Shown one piece after another: positions 6,450 to 15,500 of a stretch of DNA of 59,940 nt. Made by a program: the position numbers and the translations under genes. The notes beneath the pieces are model-generated. The model made no database searches. It saw only the letters and a list, made by a program, of their open reading frames with translations, and had not been told where the DNA came from. The stretch is from a virus. Location: positions 1 through 59,940 of IMG/VR virus record IMGVR_UViG_3300032289_000580. One strand, 5' to 3'. Numbering within the stretch: the first letter of the stretch is position 1; the number at the start of each line of letters is the position of its first letter.

Positions 6450-6794
6450 CTAGTCGACTGAAATAGCAAGTTTCTTAGCAATTTTAAGTAAGATTAAATA
6501 ACCAATCATGTCGTCAATATCATTATCTCCTGCAAAGCCTGATCCATTTTTAATTCTATTAATCTTATCATCAATACGAATTTTAATTTGTTCTTGATTA
6601 TCCGCCTGAGAAAATATGCGAATTGGACTCAATGCTGAGTCACCATATGAAATGTTTTTATTAATTAGCATCTCTGCAATATCAAGACACTCTCTAATAA
6701 TTTTATGTCCTGATGGAGCATCTGTTGCAATTAGTTGTAAATCTGTTACCCATGCCTGATAACTATCTTTGTTTGGATAATCTGTTCCCGCCAT
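6450..6794 (-). CDS. DUF1599/Nmad1-like, MazG-related helical protein
   Basis: The 114-residue all-helical protein contains AEMLINKNISYGDSALSP, a DDKINRIKNG helix and a C-terminal DIDDMIGYLILLKIA. This matches the pattern of DUF1599, also called nucleotide modification associated domain 1 (Nmad1), in which KNxDYGDS and DTLxDLxxYA are the conserved segments. The family resembles MazG nucleotide pyrophosphohydrolases and occurs with nucleotide-metabolism or DNA-modification genes in phages. GGAGATGG precedes the ATG. The biochemical activity is not established for this branch. Confidence 0.7.
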   Translation of the reverse strand: MAGTDYPNKDSYQAWVTDLQLIATDAPSGHKIIRECLDIAEMLINKNISYGDSALSPIRIFSQADNQEQIKIRIDDKINRIKNGSGFAGDNDIDDMIGYLILLKIAKKLAISVD

Positions 6795-7453
6795 TATTCC
6801 ATCTCCTTATATAATTGCTTAAGACCTTTTAGTGTTCCTATGTCCATATATTTTCCGCCTGGCTTTACTGCTCTAATATCTAAATTCATATCAATCCATT
6901 CCTGTATTTGTTTTCCTGGATGTTCTAATTCTGTATCAATATATCTTATCAAATTTTTTCTAAACAGCATAGTTCCCCACATATAAGGATAATCGCAGTT
7001 AGCTGTTTTATCCATAGAAGAAATAACTTTATCTCCAGACAATAAAATCTGACCAACTCTTCCCTTTAAATCCCCGCTACACTCCCATGTGCCCAAAATT
7101 AAATCGCCAGGAACTTTATTCATTTCCTTATATATATTTTTTTGAGTTCCATGAATATATGTATCTGGCATTCCAACTAGAACTGTATCGTTGTAATCAC
7201 CAACCATAAACTTTAATGCGTCTGACATGGTTGAAGGCTCACGAACAATTAATTTGATGTTCATGTCCATATTTTGAACAATAGGAACCCATTCAGCTTT
7301 CGTTGAAACCCTTACCTCATCACAAACTTCAAGCATCTGCTCAACATGCCATTGAAGCAAAGATCTTTCGTCAGAAATTGGTAGACAAAATTTAGGTATG
7401 CCGCCTACCCTTGAGGCTTTTCCTGATGCTGGCAAAATTCCTATTGTTGACAT
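6794..7453 (-). CDS. Sugar nucleotidyltransferase
   Basis: The 219-residue protein has the nucleotidyltransferase signature at its N-terminus (ILPASGKASRVGGIPKFCLP, with K21 as the likely phosphate contact), a metal-site Asp in VLVGMPDTYIHG (D97), and later MWGTMLFRK and DIGTLKGLKQL motifs. The family joins a sugar-1-phosphate to NTP to make NDP-sugar. At 219 residues it is a minimal catalytic domain without a C-terminal beta-helix. It is flanked by a glycosyltransferase and an Nmad1-like gene and is two genes from a PMI cupin, so it probably supplies an activated sugar. The sugar cannot be told from sequence. Confidence 0.85.
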   Translation of the reverse strand: MSTIGILPASGKASRVGGIPKFCLPISDERSLLQWHVEQMLEVCDEVRVSTKAEWVPIVQNMDMNIKLIVREPSTMSDALKFMVGDYNDTVLVGMPDTYIHGTQKNIYKEMNKVPGDLILGTWECSGDLKGRVGQILLSGDKVISSMDKTANCDYPYMWGTMLFRKNLIRYIDTELEHPGKQIQEWIDMNLDIRAVKPGGKYMDIGTLKGLKQLYKEME

Positions 7454-8211
7454 TAGCTATTCCATTCATATGGATTAAAACCATTAGGATAAGAGTCATT
7501 TACCATTGGATCTTTTTTCCATGCAATCCATCCTTCTTCTCTGTCATCGCCCCAATATAGGTGAACAACATCTCTATCAAGAAGTCGTCTAGCATCTTCT
7601 CCATTTAGTATCTTTACGTTATTATTCTTTAACCAATCCATTTCCATAAGCTCTGGTGCCCAATCATTTAAATTCTTTTGATAAGGCTCAACGCTAAGTT
7701 CTTTATAAATTGCATCTGTAAACATTTGAACATCAGTATAGTAATGAACCATATGATTATGCTTAATAATACCATCTGAACATCTTTCAACACATAAATC
7801 TATTGCGGCTTTCATTATTGGACTACCAGACTTTGCAGCAATTACCTGTGTGGCAAGCCATGGCGTGTCTCTCTCAATGTCTAGTAAAACGTCATTGTCG
7901 TCACTTAGCCAGTCTGAAATCGGTGCCTTGCAATGCGTATCCATATCTGCATACACTCCACCATTAATATATAGAATTGCAAATCTCCACAGGCCAGCCT
8001 TCATAACGCCTAAAGGAAGGTTTACATAAGTATTGTATACTTCTTCTGAAAAGTTTTCTTTAAAAAAAGTTTCTCTGTCTGGACCACTCATATATCCATG
8101 TTGCCAATCAGGATTTTTATGCTTCCAAGTTCCTACGCTTTCTTTTGCATATTCAGGAAGATCATCATAAGATGTCTCATATGTCTGCCAAATAATTTTC
8201 TCAATACTCAT
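7453..8211 (-). CDS. Glycosyltransferase with DXD motif (Gly_transf_sug type)
   Basis: The 252-residue protein starts with KIIWQTY and has WKHKNPDWQ near residue 30, GVMKAGLWRFAILYINGGVYADMDT at about 68-92 with the DXD pair D89/D91, and an HHYY-like centre. This is the capsular/mannosyl (OCH1-like) transferase pattern (PF04488), a GT-A fold that uses an NDP-sugar and Mn2+. It overlaps the 48-residue HTH gene by 4 bases and is coupled to the nucleotidyltransferase. Target choices are host envelope glycans, virion protein or modified DNA; the sequence does not decide. Confidence 0.88.
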   Translation of the reverse strand: MSIEKIIWQTYETSYDDLPEYAKESVGTWKHKNPDWQHGYMSGPDRETFFKENFSEEVYNTYVNLPLGVMKAGLWRFAILYINGGVYADMDTHCKAPISDWLSDDNDVLLDIERDTPWLATQVIAAKSGSPIMKAAIDLCVERCSDGIIKHNHMVHYYTDVQMFTDAIYKELSVEPYQKNLNDWAPELMEMDWLKNNNVKILNGEDARRLLDRDVVHLYWGDDREEGWIAWKKDPMVNDSYPNGFNPYEWNS

Positions 8212-8354
8212 CTTTTTTTAATCAACCCAAACTTTTCTAAGTACCTCTGTATAGTCATAGCAGAGACATCACACTCTTTACCTATTTCTGTAACTGTTTT
8301 CTTTTGTACAACATATCTTCTATGTAGCCAATCCTTGCTTTGATACAACTTCAT
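8208..8354 (-). CDS. 48-residue helix-turn-helix protein
   Basis: I read this short gene by hand. It begins MKLYQSKDWLHRRYVVQKK and has a compact HTH (TVTEIGKECDVSAMTIQRYL, residues 20-39). It overlaps both neighbours with ATGA junctions: its ATG sits in the RuvC stop and its TGA sits in the glycosyltransferase start, strong evidence that it is translated. Similar HTH units are found alone or next to HNH endonucleases and in AsnC- or Rha-like regulators. It probably binds DNA; its target is unknown. Confidence 0.8.
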   Translation of the reverse strand: MKLYQSKDWLHRRYVVQKKTVTEIGKECDVSAMTIQRYLEKFGLIKKR

Positions 8355-8917
8355 CGTTCTGTCAACACCTTATTTGCATAATGAGCAATTCCAAATGAAT
8401 CTGCTACATCAAAATCTTCTAAAGATAGCCTATACTTACTATTAAAATAATCTACAGTTCTTTGTTTACGCATATTTCTTAATTGTGTTTTATACCATGA
8501 GTCTGCGTATCCTGGGTTATTTACTCTGACTGCCGACTTCTCATCTTTTGTTGGATTTTTGTTTCCAATGTAAGCCTGCCAAGCGGTAGGAGAAATAGTG
8601 ATAACCTTAGCTCCAGTAGACATAAGCTCAGCAATAACAACGCCATATACATAAGACAATTTTATCACAGCATCTGGTGATCTGACAAGGATTGCCCCCT
8701 CTACAACTATATAGTCTGACTTTAATTCATTTAACATTACAGACATTTTTATCTTGGCATCATATATTTTTTCGTATATATCATTGCCTTCCAGATTAAT
8801 CTTACCCCACTTCAAAGGAAGATCGTTTTCCATCAAACAGAAAGCAATAGAGTTGGTAGAGGCGTCTATCCCTAGAACTCTATTGGCCTGTGTTTTTTTT
8901 AAACTAGCTAACGTCAT
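8351..8917 (-). CDS. RuvC-like Holliday junction resolvase
   Basis: The 188-residue protein shows the RNase H-like RuvC layout: first strand RVLGIDAST with D18, YIVVEGA with E73, and the C-terminal DFDVADSFGIAHY with D170/D173. These acidic residues bind two metal ions that cut four-way junctions. A helix between them with PTAWQAYIGNKNPTKDEK matches RuvC phage relatives. ATG 8917 is preferred over an adjacent TTG at 8920. It overlaps the upstream zinc protein by 14 bases. Endonuclease VII at 2451-2888 could give a second resolving activity. Confidence 0.88.
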   Translation of the reverse strand: MTLASLKKTQANRVLGIDASTNSIAFCLMENDLPLKWGKINLEGNDIYEKIYDAKIKMSVMLNELKSDYIVVEGAILVRSPDAVIKLSYVYGVVIAELMSTGAKVITISPTAWQAYIGNKNPTKDEKSAVRVNNPGYADSWYKTQLRNMRKQRTVDYFNSKYRLSLEDFDVADSFGIAHYANKVLTER

Positions 8918-9182
8918 CAATCATGCCAATCAATTTATTTTTATTAGAAACATTAATCTTTTTTTCACAGGCTGAACATATAGTAGACTGATTGTACCTG
9001 CTCAACTTAATTTTACATTTAGAACAGGCTCTGAATGCGCCATTCCTAATTGCTTTCTTTTCATAATACTTTTCCATAATTCTTCTATTTGTTGCAACTC
9101 TGCAACATTCGTCAGAACAATATTTTTGATTATGAGTCTTGGCGTCAAAGTCTTTGGCACACTCCTTGTTACCACAAATCAT
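8904..9182 (-). CDS. Small protein with two zinc-finger-like modules
   Basis: The 92-residue protein has one module near the N-terminus (C3, C8, C22, C26/C27 within MICGNKEC and YCSDECC) and a second at C53/C56 with C69/C72 (CSKCKIKL and CSACEKKI). This arrangement matches many phage-encoded proteins of unknown function that bind nucleic acid or other replication proteins. It is coupled by ATGA to the Cas4-like nuclease upstream. No catalytic motif is visible. Confidence 0.75.
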   Translation of the reverse strand: MICGNKECAKDFDAKTHNQKYCSDECCRVATNRRIMEKYYEKKAIRNGAFRACSKCKIKLSRYNQSTICSACEKKINVSNKNKLIGMIDDVS

Positions 9183-9970
9183 ATCTTTGGTACCTCAAAC
9201 TTTTCTATTTGAACTGTACCAACTGGTGTTTCTTTTGCATAACATTCTTTTTTAATTGGGCAATATGTGCAAGGCATCTTGGACTTAGTTGCACCAATTG
9301 GACGCATAGGAAGATCCCCATCTTGAAAATTATCCCAAACTTCTTGCATCCACAGAAAAGTATCTTCAATTATCTGAGTATTCTTTTCGTTCATAGATAC
9401 TGGAATAATTAATATCTCTTGAGTATTTTTATTTTCATATAAAAAGAAACCTTCTTTTGCATTTTTTAATTTCATATATGTAAGAAGCTGAAGCATGTGG
9501 TTAGCAGATGATTTCATTTCCGCCTGTCTTGTATCCCAAACTTCTTGCTTAGCCGTCTTAATTTCTCCAATTACTGTCTCACCATCATATTCCATAATCA
9601 AGTCAATAAAACCTCTAATTGGTGGATACTCATTAATAATCTCTTCTTCTTCCGCCCTCCACTCAGGCATAGTCTTAATTAAATTTTGTAATCTTTCATG
9701 AGCCTGTGTGCCTTGAGCCATATTAGCAACAGCAACTGCATCATTATCGTCAATAAACATAGCGCCACTAAATGCCATATACCAATATCTTGGGCATGTT
9801 CCATGTCCATAGCCTAAAGAACTTGGGCTAAATGACTTCTTTGTCATCTCACCATCTGCACGTTTTGTATTTCTATATGACTCATCAAGCAAGGCAGCAA
9901 AGCGTTCTGGATCAAAAAACTTGCCTGTGTGCTTTTTAAATTTAAGATTTTTTACTATATCTCTACCCAT
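9179..9970 (-). CDS. Cas4/RecB-like PD-(D/E)XK exonuclease with Fe-S cysteines
   Basis: The 263-residue protein has the RecB-nuclease core: H91 in the QGTQAHERL helix, D123 in RGFIDLIMEY, E136 and K138 in VIGEIKTA, and the QLLTYM motif near residue 161. Four cysteines (C59 and C234, C237, C243 in MPCTYCPIKKECYA) are placed as in Cas4 and AddB Fe-S nucleases. The family degrades DNA from ends, producing 3' overhangs used by a recombinase. RecA lies four genes upstream in the same run. No Cas1 or repeat array is present, so it is a replication or recombination enzyme. Confidence 0.88.
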   Translation of the reverse strand: MGRDIVKNLKFKKHTGKFFDPERFAALLDESYRNTKRADGEMTKKSFSPSSLGYGHGTCPRYWYMAFSGAMFIDDNDAVAVANMAQGTQAHERLQNLIKTMPEWRAEEEEIINEYPPIRGFIDLIMEYDGETVIGEIKTAKQEVWDTRQAEMKSSANHMLQLLTYMKLKNAKEGFFLYENKNTQEILIIPVSMNEKNTQIIEDTFLWMQEVWDNFQDGDLPMRPIGATKSKMPCTYCPIKKECYAKETPVGTVQIEKFEVPKI

Positions 9971-10305
9971 TATGAATTGTATCTAACGACATACTTAAGT
10001 GCATCTACAAGTTTGTCTATGGACTCCTTTACCGAATAATAAATATTCTTCTTGTTATTATTTTCTGTTCCTGCCTTATCCTTTGCAATAGTAGAATAAA
10101 CTGATGCAAGTACAGCGAACTTAGTTGACATTGCTTGCAACTCCATAATTAAGTGTGGAGCTTTTGCAGAAGGAACATCTGGATTCATTAGCAATTTTAC
10201 CACAATGGCCAGGGCTTTATCTAGATGTTCATCTTTCATAAACTCGTGTAGGTCATTGAATTCTGTAATATCACTTATCAGCTCTAATGTGTTTTTGTCA
10301 CTCAT
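9970..10305 (-). CDS. Hypothetical helical protein in the recombination operon
   Basis: The 111-residue protein is predominantly helical (for example KAPHLIMELQAMSTKFAVLASVYSTIA). It shows no cysteines or catalytic motifs. It overlaps the upstream gene by 8 bases, and its stop overlaps the Cas4-like start as TAATG. Position between a putative nuclease and Cas4 suggests a DNA-metabolism accessory. I do not recognise the family. Confidence 0.65.
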   Translation of the reverse strand: MSDKNTLELISDITEFNDLHEFMKDEHLDKALAIVVKLLMNPDVPSAKAPHLIMELQAMSTKFAVLASVYSTIAKDKAGTENNNKKNIYYSVKESIDKLVDALKYVVRYNS

Positions 10306-10603
10306 GATTGTCCTCCCAAAATTGGATCAGTTCTTCTAATACTGCCCACTCAATAATTCCAAGACGAACCTTGGACTCTTTGCCAATAATAATTTTTAAT
10401 GCTGGATACATATCTCTATTTACCTTAAAGGTGTCTGTACAAATCTTTGCCCAGTTATCTTTATTTAAATTGAATGATGTTCCTGCCTCCTTGTAATCAA
10501 CAAGGAACTGATTCCACTGTGCGTCACCCTTTTGGTAATCTCCACGACCACTATTCTTTTGTGCTTTTGCACCATCACGTTTTACTTCAGATCTTTCTGA
10601 CAT
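10298..10603 (-). CDS. Possible PD-(D/E)XK nuclease-like protein
   Basis: The 101-residue protein carries RDGAKAQKNSGRGDYQKGDA followed by FLVDYKE near residue 33. The pattern G-D, about 10 residues, hydrophobic strand, D-x-K resembles the PD-(D/E)XK core of Hjc-type resolvases and VRR-NUC enzymes. The rest is helical and contains LGIIEWAVLEELIQFW. It lies in a cluster of RecA, Cas4-like and RuvC-like genes. The nuclease reading is my inference; sequence alone leaves open a non-catalytic DNA-binding role. Confidence 0.6.
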   Translation of the reverse strand: MSERSEVKRDGAKAQKNSGRGDYQKGDAQWNQFLVDYKEAGTSFNLNKDNWAKICTDTFKVNRDMYPALKIIIGKESKVRLGIIEWAVLEELIQFWEDNHE

Positions 10604-10794
10604 TATCCAACCTTAAATACAGTCTCATGTCCATTGGAACATCTCCAAGACATAACCATATCTAGAGCATCCCAAAATGCACCCTCTACATCTTCGTCGC
10701 ACTTTGAGCATGGTCTTACTCCGCCAAGATTTTCTAAGTTACTGCGCTCTACTTTTTCAGTAGTCTTATTAAAAAATTCATTAAGATCTGGCAT
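10603..10794 (-). CDS. Small zinc ribbon protein
   Basis: The 63-residue protein has a CSKC knuckle near residue 29 and a WRCSNGHE half-site near residue 50, the pattern of a treble-clef or ribbon zinc site. Position next to RecA suggests a nucleic-acid accessory. AAGGAG precedes the ATG, which overlaps the RecA stop by 14 bases. The family and function are unknown. Confidence 0.7.
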   Translation of the reverse strand: MPDLNEFFNKTTEKVERSNLENLGGVRPCSKCDEDVEGAFWDALDMVMSWRCSNGHETVFKVG

Positions 10795-11785
10795 TTATTT
10801 CTCCTTGTAAGTTGTCTACAACATTTGGATTTTCCTTTAAGTATGCTACAGCTTTTGCACGTCCTTGAAAACGTTCTCCATTTACTGTATACCATGCTCC
10901 ACCCTTTTCTACTATCCCGCACATTTCTGCAACGTCAAGTGTTTCTCCGACTCTATCTACACCAAGAGTTTCCCCTTGGTAGTAAAAATCATACTGTCCC
11001 GATAAATTTGGGGGGCCAAGCTTGTTGTAATCAATAATCCAATTAACTGGTCGTCCAACTCTTTGTTCAATGATTTTGTCGCCAACTTTAATCCCAGCTT
11101 TAATAGCATTCGCCTCAGCTTCAGACGACCAGAGTTTAATGACAGTGGAAGAAAAGAACTTGACTGCCATGCCACCTGTGGGGATGTGACTAGCATGCAT
11201 AGATCCAAACTGATTTCGTTGTTGTGAGATGAGAACAAGTAATGTGTTTTTGTTTGCATAATTTAACATCTTGACTGCGTGTGTCATATCCTTTGCTTCT
11301 GCGCCGATTTGCTTAGTGTCTTGCAAATCTTTCATTTCGTTTCCGTCTTTTTCAAAATATATTCCTGGAAGCAAAGCGGATATGGAGTCAACAACAATTA
11401 CATCAACACCAGCTTCCATTAACTTAACGCCAACATCTACCATATCATTAACAGTTTTAGCTTGAGAGTAAATAAGAGAAGATGAATCTACTCCTAACTG
11501 CTCTGCCCATTTTTGATCATATGACGCTTCAGCATCAATCCAGGCACATGTCTTTCCTTCTTGCTGAGCTAATGCTATCATTTGTAAGCAGAAAGAAGAT
11601 TTTCCAGCAGACTTGTTGCCCCAAACTAGGACTTGTCTGCCGTACCCTAAGCCACCCTTTAATGCCATATTGAGTCCAATACTGGGAGTCAATTGTTTTT
11701 CAACAACAACGTTTTGTGCAGATTGAACTCTTGCTCTTGTTTTTGGATCTAGCTTTGCTAATATATTATCAATTATAATTGTCAT
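10781..11785 (-). CDS. recA: RecA recombinase
   Basis: The 334-residue protein carries Walker A GNKSAGKSS (56-64), a catalytic glutamate in WIDAEASYD, Walker B DVIVVDSIS, and L2-loop-like GMAVKFFSS. It polymerises on single-stranded DNA and promotes strand exchange with ATP. It is slightly shorter than typical bacterial RecA (about 350) and lacks the acidic C-terminal tail. It contains no intein. A TGCTATACT promoter lies about 20 bases upstream, so it heads a transcription unit running towards Cas4-like, RuvC-like and terminase genes. A purine-rich stretch before the ATG is only a weak ribosome binding site. Confidence 0.95.
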   Translation of the reverse strand: MTIIIDNILAKLDPKTRARVQSAQNVVVEKQLTPSIGLNMALKGGLGYGRQVLVWGNKSAGKSSFCLQMIALAQQEGKTCAWIDAEASYDQKWAEQLGVDSSSLIYSQAKTVNDMVDVGVKLMEAGVDVIVVDSISALLPGIYFEKDGNEMKDLQDTKQIGAEAKDMTHAVKMLNYANKNTLLVLISQQRNQFGSMHASHIPTGGMAVKFFSSTVIKLWSSEAEANAIKAGIKVGDKIIEQRVGRPVNWIIDYNKLGPPNLSGQYDFYYQGETLGVDRVGETLDVAEMCGIVEKGGAWYTVNGERFQGRAKAVAYLKENPNVVDNLQGEINARS

Positions 11786-11805
11786 TTAAACTCTTTCTTT
11801 CTCAT

Positions 11806-11814
11806 AGTATAGCA
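11806..11814 (-). promoter_or_regulatory. Extended -10 promoter TGCTATACT for recA
   Basis: TGCTATACT on the minus strand directly abuts the stop codon of the MazG gene and lies 20 bases before the RecA ATG. Initiation near 11799 would give a leader of about 14 bases. This is the only promoter-like site seen in the run from the SSB gene to the cupin gene. Confidence 0.6.
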
Positions 11815-12162
11815 TTAAAATAAATTGCCGTGAAGTCTTGGGCGTTCCTTATTTATATTCATCTTACTATTTAAGACTTCATCAATTGAATGTTCTAGTA
11901 GATTAGAACTCATCATTGCAGCATATAAATCTAAAAGCCTAATAATTACATCAGCCATTTCTTCTACAATATTTTCGCTACCCTTATTTTTTCTGATTGC
12001 TTCTAGCACTTCTGTTACTTCTGAGTGTACTAGGGCAAGCTTATTTCCAATTACATTGTAATTTATTTCTTCGTCCCAGAATCCTTTTTCCTTTGCTGTC
12101 TCATGCAAAACAGCTGCCAACGCATCCAGACCGTAATCTGTTACCATATCAAACGCTTCCAT
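11815..12162 (-). CDS. MazG-like nucleotide pyrophosphohydrolase
   Basis: The 115-residue helical protein contains HSEVTEVLEAIRK followed by VEEMADVIIRLLDLYA, the paired ExxE/ExxD metal-binding helices of MazG all-alpha NTP pyrophosphatases. These enzymes convert (d)NTPs to NMPs; phage forms are proposed to trim unwanted nucleotides or reset ppGpp signalling. At this length it is a single MazG domain. AAGGAAATAGAAG precedes the ATG, which overlaps the upstream gene by 14 bases. Confidence 0.9.
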   Translation of the reverse strand: MEAFDMVTDYGLDALAAVLHETAKEKGFWDEEINYNVIGNKLALVHSEVTEVLEAIRKNKGSENIVEEMADVIIRLLDLYAAMMSSNLLEHSIDEVLNSKMNINKERPRLHGNLF

Positions 12163-12346
12163 CTTCTATTTCCTTTAAGCTAAATGTAAATGAAGACTTT
12201 TCTTCATTATAAAATACTGCAATTTCTCTACTGTCTGATGCAGCATTTAAAAACGTTGTCGTCTTAACATCCACACTTTTGATTGTATCCAATATTGCTA
12301 TTAGCAATTGTCCTAAATTTAGGTCTACTGGTAGTTCTTCTGTCAT
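12149..12346 (-). CDS. Hypothetical small protein
   Basis: The 65-residue protein starts MTEELPVDLNLGQLLIAIL, has a helix then two strands (SREIAVFYN, SSFTFSLKE) and no cysteines. GGAGG precedes the ATG and both ends overlap neighbouring genes, which supports translation. The function is not recognised. Confidence 0.65.
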   Translation of the reverse strand: MTEELPVDLNLGQLLIAILDTIKSVDVKTTTFLNAASDSREIAVFYNEEKSSFTFSLKEIEDGSV

Positions 12347-12573
12347 TTATCCTCCACGAATATATCTATCTTGCCATTTGATTTAAGCCAATCAAAGGTT
12401 GCCATCAGGTGTTCCCTTGTTTCACAAGTTTCGCAGCCATCATATAGATCATATGGCTCCCAGTCTTCTGGAACCACATCATCATATAAATAGCTCATGC
12501 ACATTGATCTATGATCACTTATGAATGTTTCAAGTCTCTTTGCTTCTTCGGTTGTTAAGACGACCTCAGTCAT
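12343..12573 (-). CDS. Hypothetical small acidic protein
   Basis: The 76-residue protein is rich in Asp and Glu and has CETCETREHL near residue 47. It overlaps both DNA polymerase (4 bases) and the downstream small gene (4 bases). AAGGAAATAAA precedes the ATG. The single CxxC is insufficient to claim zinc binding. The function is unknown. Confidence 0.65.
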   Translation of the reverse strand: MTEVVLTTEEAKRLETFISDHRSMCMSYLYDDVVPEDWEPYDLYDGCETCETREHLMATFDWLKSNGKIDIFVEDK

Positions 12574-15500
12574 TTTATTTCCTTTACATTTAATGTGCCG
12601 TCATCAAGTTTAGCAAGCACAACCTTACACTTCATTCCTTCTCTCATTTTAGCTAGAGACATTTTATATAGTGTTGGGAAAACAATTGCTCTGGTTAATT
12701 CCTTTTGTGCATTTGATAATACAATGTGGCTCATCATTTTGCCAGCCTTAGTTTTATAGTTAGTAAAGTTAACTACAATATATTCATCTTCTTCTAAATC
12801 ATATTCTTTTCTATAAAGATAGTCTACAAATAAATCGGCAGCATTAGGATCAATTTCTTTTACATTAACATATCTAGCAATACGGTTATCTCCAACTAAT
12901 ATAAAGTACATTTGATTGGGTTCAATTTGAGTATCTTCATGATGAAATAAACCAATTGTGCCTGTCTCATCAACTAACTCTACTCTTGCCCACCCGTTTC
13001 CACGCTTAATACTTTTAACCATACCAAACATAACAAACGAACCTAGATCATCAAAGTCATCAATAGGTCTAGCCTGAGCTTTAATTCTAGGAGGAATTCC
13101 AGCCAAATTAAATGTTGGTATACCTAAATACTCATAATAATTATCTTTTTCATCACCAGTTCGTGGATTGTCTTCAAAAGCTGCACCACCGATAGAGTTT
13201 AAAGCTGCTATTGCTCTGCTATTAATCCCACTTCCCTTTTTAGAAGCCTTGTCAATAAAATCGGCGTAGTCAATAAAAGGCCTCTTATCCATAATTTTAT
13301 TAGCAATGCTATCTGATATAAACTTGACTTCAGCCAAACCAAATCTAATTCCATCATCTTGTAATGAAAAGTATATGTCTGATTCGTTAATGTGTGGAAG
13401 CATAATACGTAAACCTAAACGTTTAGCTTCAATTAAATATTCTGTTCTTGCGTCCTTGTCATTTTCGTTTTTAAGAATTGAAAACATGAACTCAAGAGGA
13501 TAATAGGACTTAAGCCAAGCAGTATAATAACTAAGCATAGAGTAAGCAACAGCATGGGAGCGGTTGAAAGAATAACCAGCATGAGCCTCAAAGTCATGCC
13601 AAAGTTGCTCTGCTTTTTTCTGACTAATTTGTTTTGAAGCCCCAGCAATAAACTGATCTTTGAATTGGTCAAACTCTTTTGCATCTTTTTTCTTTCCAAT
13701 AATCTTGCGGACCTTATCAGCCTCTGACCAAGACATACCTCCTAGATATACGCATGCCTGCATAACCTGCTCTTGATATATAATAACACCATATGTGTTC
13801 TCAGTAAACTGCTTCATTATTTTATGGCTATAATCAACAGCCTCTCTGCCATGCTTACGATTAATATACGCAGCACCTACTGTGTTCATGGCTCCTGGAC
13901 GTACCAATGCATTAGAAGCAACTAAGTCTTCAAATTTATCCACACCCATTTTCATCAATAAATTTGTATATGGTGTAGCTTCAGCTTGGAATACACCCTT
14001 CGTATATCCCTCGCTTAACATCTGATAAACTTTTGGGTCATCCATTGTAAGAGAGGAAAGATTAATTTCTTTTTTATGCCTCTTCTTAATTGACTCTAAT
14101 GTGTCTGAAATAACTGAAAGAGTCTTTAACCCCAAAGCATCAAGCTTGATTAGACCAATGTCTGCTACGGTATCCATATCGTATGCAACAACTGGGATTC
14201 GACCAGATACCTTATCTTGTGCATCTTCTCTTGATTCAACTGGAGCATACTTTCTTAAATCGTCCTTGGCTACAACAACACCAGCAGCATGTACACCAAC
14301 TGATCTAATGCGTCCACGTAACCTTTCTGCAAGCCAGACAACTTCTGGATACCTTAATCTAAATTCTTTTGTATTTGGGGATTCCATAAAATCTTCAAAT
14401 GTATCTACTGGCTTTAATGCACGATTTACTTCCTGCAGCGGCACCATAAATACACGAGAAGCATCACGAACCACACCCTTATCTTTGAAATAAGTGTATG
14501 TAGAAATAGAAGCAACATGCTTAAATTTCTTTTTTAAATACTCTTTAACCTCTTTGCGTCTGCGGTCTTCAAAGTCTGTATCAATATCTGGAAAGTCATT
14601 TCTTTCTGGATTAATAAATCGGAAGAAAAGCAAATCGTATTTAATTGGATCAACGTCTGTAATGCCAAGGGCGTAGCAGACAAGTGAGCCTGCTGCAGAA
14701 CCACGTCCAGGGCCCACACGGATACCAGTACCCTTTGCCCAATTAATCATATCTCCAACAACCAAGAAATATGATGCAAAATTCTTTGAGGCAATTACGG
14801 AAAGCTCTTCCTCCATACGTGCCATATAAATATCATCTGAGGCCTTCCCAAGGCTCTCTAAGCCCTTTACAGCCAGTTCCCTTAGTCTTTCATCAGCATC
14901 AGTCTTTGGGACGGGCAAAAGGTCTAAGCCCTGATAGAAATCATAATCTTCTACCTTATTAGCAATTTCCATAGTATTATCAAATATGTCTGTTCGATTA
15001 ATTAAAGCCTTTTTAAAATCAGCCTCAATTTCTTCACGGCTTTGAATAAATAGATTATAATTCTGAAATGAAATTCTGCGCTCTGGATAAAGATAATTAA
15101 ATCTATCTAACATATTTTTCATGTTCCTAGACATGTCAAAATCCATTTCCTTATCGGCCTTTGGAGATGTAGATAATATGAGTAAGGCTTCTTCTAGGAT
15201 TCTATCTTCTTCTTTAGCAAAGTGGGCATCTCCTGTTGCTACCGCCTTAATTTTAAGTTCATCTGCTAACTCAAGTAGCTTTGAATTTATTTCATGCGGA
15301 TTATGAGATTGGACCTCAATGTAAAAGTCGTCACGAAAAGTCTTACTAAAATCCTTGAGTATAAACTTGGCTTCTGAGAATTCGCCTTTCTCAATAGCTT
15401 TAGAAATAAGTCCATTAAGGCAACCAGACAAAACAATAATACCTTCTGCATACTCTTTTAACACCTCTCTATCAATACGTGGCTTATGATAAAAGCCTTC

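Noticed and set aside
9179-9970. Part of a phage-borne CRISPR-Cas system (Cas4)
   Set aside because: No Cas1, Cas2 or repeat array is present; the neighbours are RecA and RuvC-like proteins.
10957-11259. 100-residue minus-strand frame within recA
   Set aside because: It is a shifted frame of RecA without start signal or motif.
14101-14493. 130-residue plus-strand frame
   Set aside because: It lies inside the polymerase catalytic region on the other strand and shows no motif or promoter.
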